From positions 2,480,001-2,544,000 of the forward strand of contig NZ_CP019605.1 in NCBI RefSeq assembly GCF_001997295.1: a stretch of DNA of 64,000 bases, given 5' to 3'. The translations under genes were made by a program, and so were the position numbers. The DNA comes from Tessaracoccus flavus (lineage in GTDB: Bacteria > Actinomycetota > Actinomycetes > Propionibacteriales > Propionibacteriaceae). The first letter of the stretch is position 1; each line of letters begins with the position of its first letter. Of the stretch, positions 62,243 through 64,000 are shown one piece after another. The notes beneath the pieces were generated by a model. The model saw only the letters and a list, made by a program, of their open reading frames with translations. It was not told the origin of the DNA and made no database searches.

Positions 62243-64000
62243 TCAGAGCGACCGCTTCCAGGCGTCGACAGAGTTGCGCAATGAGGCGAGAAGCCCATCG
62301 AACTCGTCCTTCTGGCCTGAAGCAATGAGCGCTTCGTCGACCGACGAGAGCGCGTCAGAGGCCGCCTGATCGTTGCCCTCACGCAGCGCCCGGGCCAGGT
62401 CGCGCAGCCCCGCATCAACGCTCTTGCGCGCGTCCTTGTCGAACTGTCCGCTGGTGGTCGCGTCCTGCACGGCCGAGCTCAGCCGGTCGGCGGCCGCCTG
62501 CACGCGGGACCCATCCACCTGCTGCGGCTGTTGGCTCTCCTCCACCGCCGGCGGCTCGGGCTCTGGTTCCGGCTCCGGCTCCGGCTCCGGCTCGGGTTCT
62601 GGCTCGGGCTCCGGCTCCGGTTCCGGCTCCGGCTCCGGCTCGGGCTCAGGCTCCGGCGCCGCCACCTGCGTTGCCGTCGGAGCGCTCGGGGATTCGACCG
62701 GCGGCTCGACCACCGCGACGGGGGCGGTCGTCGCTGCGGGCGGCGCTGCAGAGGCGGTTGATGGGAGGGATGTGGGGCTTGGACTCGCCGGCGCCGTGGA
62801 GGACGGAGGTCCTGCCGAGGAGGGACTCGCGCCGGGGATTGAGCTGAGGGTGGTGGCCACGGGCGTCGGTTCACCGAGAGGTTCGCCGACGGCCTCGCCC
62901 GGATCATCGCGGTTGAGGAGCAGCGCGGTACCGGCCACCGCCACCAGAAGCAGGGCGACGAGCGCCGGTAGGAGGCCCCGCCGCCGATCCCTGTCGTCGG
63001 ACGGCTCGACGTCGTCATCGAACGGGCGGTAGACCCCCGTCTCCTCGGCCGCGGCACCCCATTGCTGGGGTGCCACCATCGAGAGTCCGCCGAGGGCGCG
63101 GATGGACGTCTCCTCCTCGTCCCCCGGTTGCCGCGACGGGACCACCGGCAGGATCGCGGTGACCTCGCGCTGTGACGAGGCTGCCAGCGCGGCCGCCACG
63201 TCAGCCGCGCTCTGCGGACGGTGGTCTGGGTTCTTGGCCAGCATCGCCGAGATGACGCGCGCCATAGTCGGAGGCGCATCAGGGCGCGCGGCAGCGACGT
63301 CGGGGATCGGGTCGGTGAGGTGGGCGAGCAGCGTCGCCACGAGAGTGGGGCCCTGGTAGGGCGGCACGCCCGTCAGGAGCGCGTACAGCACGCAACCGAA
63401 CGCGTAGATGTCAGCGCGGTGATCCACCCGCTGCCCCTGGCCCTGCTCGGGGGCCAGGTACGTGGAGGTGCCGAGGACCGCACCGGTGACGGTCAGCGGG
63501 GCGTGGCCCGCCGCCAGCACGTCGTCGACGATCTGGGCGATCCCGAAGTCGAGCACCTTGACGTCACCGGTGTCGGCTCGCGCAATGTTGCCGGGCTTGA
63601 TATCGCGATGGACCAGCCCCGCGTCGTGCGCCGCCCCGAGCGCGTCGCAGACCTGCAGGGCGATCGCCCGCACCTCGTCGATGGGGAGCGGCCCGCGGTC
63701 GCGCAGTTCTTCGGCCAGGGTGGCGCCAGGAAGCAGCTCCATGACGATGAACGGTCGGTCGTCGTCGACGCCGGAGTCGAAGACCGTGATGATGTTGGGG
63801 TGGTTGAGCGCCGCAGTCGCGCGGGCCTCCCTGCGGAATCGCTCCGCCGCGGTGTCGGCGTCCTCGCGCACGATCTCCAGCACCTTCACGGCCACCGCGC
63901 GGCCGAGGACCTGGTCCGTGGCACGGTAGACCGTCGCCATCCCGCCTCGCCCCAGGCGCTCGTGCAGAAGGTACCGGCCGGCCAAGAGGCCGGCCGATTC
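62243..64000 (-). CDS. Serine/threonine protein kinase, 5' end outside the window
   Basis: About 585 residues are visible; the frame is open to the right edge (ESAGLLAGRYLLHERLGRGGMATVYRAT), so the true start is probably just outside, although TTG 63985 is possible. Kinase motifs are intact: GRGGMA, AVKVLE, HRDIKPGN, DFG, and APEQ. A disordered region with a TM helix (LLPALVALLLVAVAGTALLL) leads to a Pro/Ala/Ser-rich tract, a long Pro-Glu dipeptide repeat (around 62565-62660), and a C-terminal domain of about 95 residues outside the membrane. It resembles PknB-type receptor kinases without PASTA domains. Confidence 0.9.
   Translation of the reverse strand, partial: ESAGLLAGRYLLHERLGRGGMATVYRATDQVLGRAVAVKVLEIVREDADTAAERFRREARATAALNHPNIITVFDSGVDDDRPFIVMELLPGATLAEELRDRGPLPIDEVRAIALQVCDALGAAHDAGLVHRDIKPGNIARADTGDVKVLDFGIAQIVDDVLAAGHAPLTVTGAVLGTSTYLAPEQGQGQRVDHRADIYAFGCVLYALLTGVPPYQGPTLVATLLAHLTDPIPDVAAARPDAPPTMARVISAMLAKNPDHRPQSAADVAAALAASSQREVTAILPVVPSRQPGDEEETSIRALGGLSMVAPQQWGAAAEETGVYRPFDDDVEPSDDRDRRRGLLPALVALLLVAVAGTALLLNRDDPGEAVGEPLGEPTPVATTLSSIPGASPSSAGPPSSTAPASPSPTSLPSTASAAPPAATTAPVAVVEPPVESPSAPTATQVAAPEPEPEPEPEPEPEPEPEPEPEPEPEPEPEPEPEPPAVEESQQPQQVDGSRVQAAADRLSSAVQDATTSGQFDKDARKSVDAGLRDLARALREGNDQAASDALSSVDEALIASGQKDEFDGLLASLRNSVDAWKRSL

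Noticed and set aside
62373..63032. Plus-strand frame with a GSGSGS tract
   Set aside because: It is the antisense reading of the Pro-Glu repeat in the kinase gene.

Overview
The window is 64 kb of high-GC DNA, densely packed with short gaps, many ATGA, GTGA and TGATG gene overlaps, and GTG/TTG starts. The gene content (DUF5997 beside a LysR-type substrate-binding protein, a GH13 trehalose-synthase-like enzyme, an HspR-type operator at clpB, MGH1-like glycosidase, osmoprotectant importers) points to an actinobacterium. The dispersed CCCTTCGACAAGCTCAGGG repeats would fit the Propionibacteriaceae (Tessaracoccus-like), but the genus is an inference. No tRNA, rRNA, prophage, IS transposase or CRISPR array was recognised.

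Layout. 1-3.3 kb: an ATP-grasp fragment, a LysR-type effector domain without HTH divergent from DUF5997, and a NERD-helicase. 3.3-9.2 kb: a minus-strand fructan/sucrose-type operon (LacI regulator, two CUT1 permeases, binding protein, GH32) with its own promoter and operators. 9.3-10.8 kb: a FAD/Rieske oxidoreductase. 10.9-22.6 kb: two divergent sugar operons around a LacI regulator, sharing a 16-bp operator. The minus arm holds a secreted propeller protein, binding protein, two permeases, an MGH1-like glycosidase and manA; the plus arm holds a second ManA-type isomerase and a ROK kinase. Together they look like a pathway for a mannose-containing glycoside. Neither sugar ABC operon encodes an ATPase, so a shared MsiK-type ATPase elsewhere is likely.

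22.6-33.2 kb: a four-CxxC protein, MscS channel, nadE with a truncated cysteine-hydrolase remnant, then two osmoprotectant importers (OpuC-like and ProVWX with two ProX). 33.2-41.6 kb: a desaturase plus its reductase under a 29-bp palindrome, a spermidine-synthase-like protein, MATE exporter, glucose/sorbosone dehydrogenase lipoprotein, a hypothetical protein, pdxH and a DUF1707 membrane protein. 41.7-49.4 kb: clpB with a HAIR (HspR) operator, divergent from the GH13 enzyme, then HIT, DUF2254 and a maltokinase-cap protein. 49.5-59.1 kb: GH3, an SDR, a TPP-riboswitch thiM-thiE-thiD-tenA operon, ZIP and CDF transporters, a half-size binding protein and a membrane protein. 59.4-64 kb: glycogen phosphorylase and a Ser/Thr kinase running off the window.

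Two non-coding families stand out. One is a modular palindromic repeat built on CTTCGACAAGCTCAGGG, in six places, each starting or ending within about 35 nt of a stop codon. The other is a 50-bp imperfect palindrome with three equal-length intergenic copies, each flanked by its own symmetric or repeated arms.
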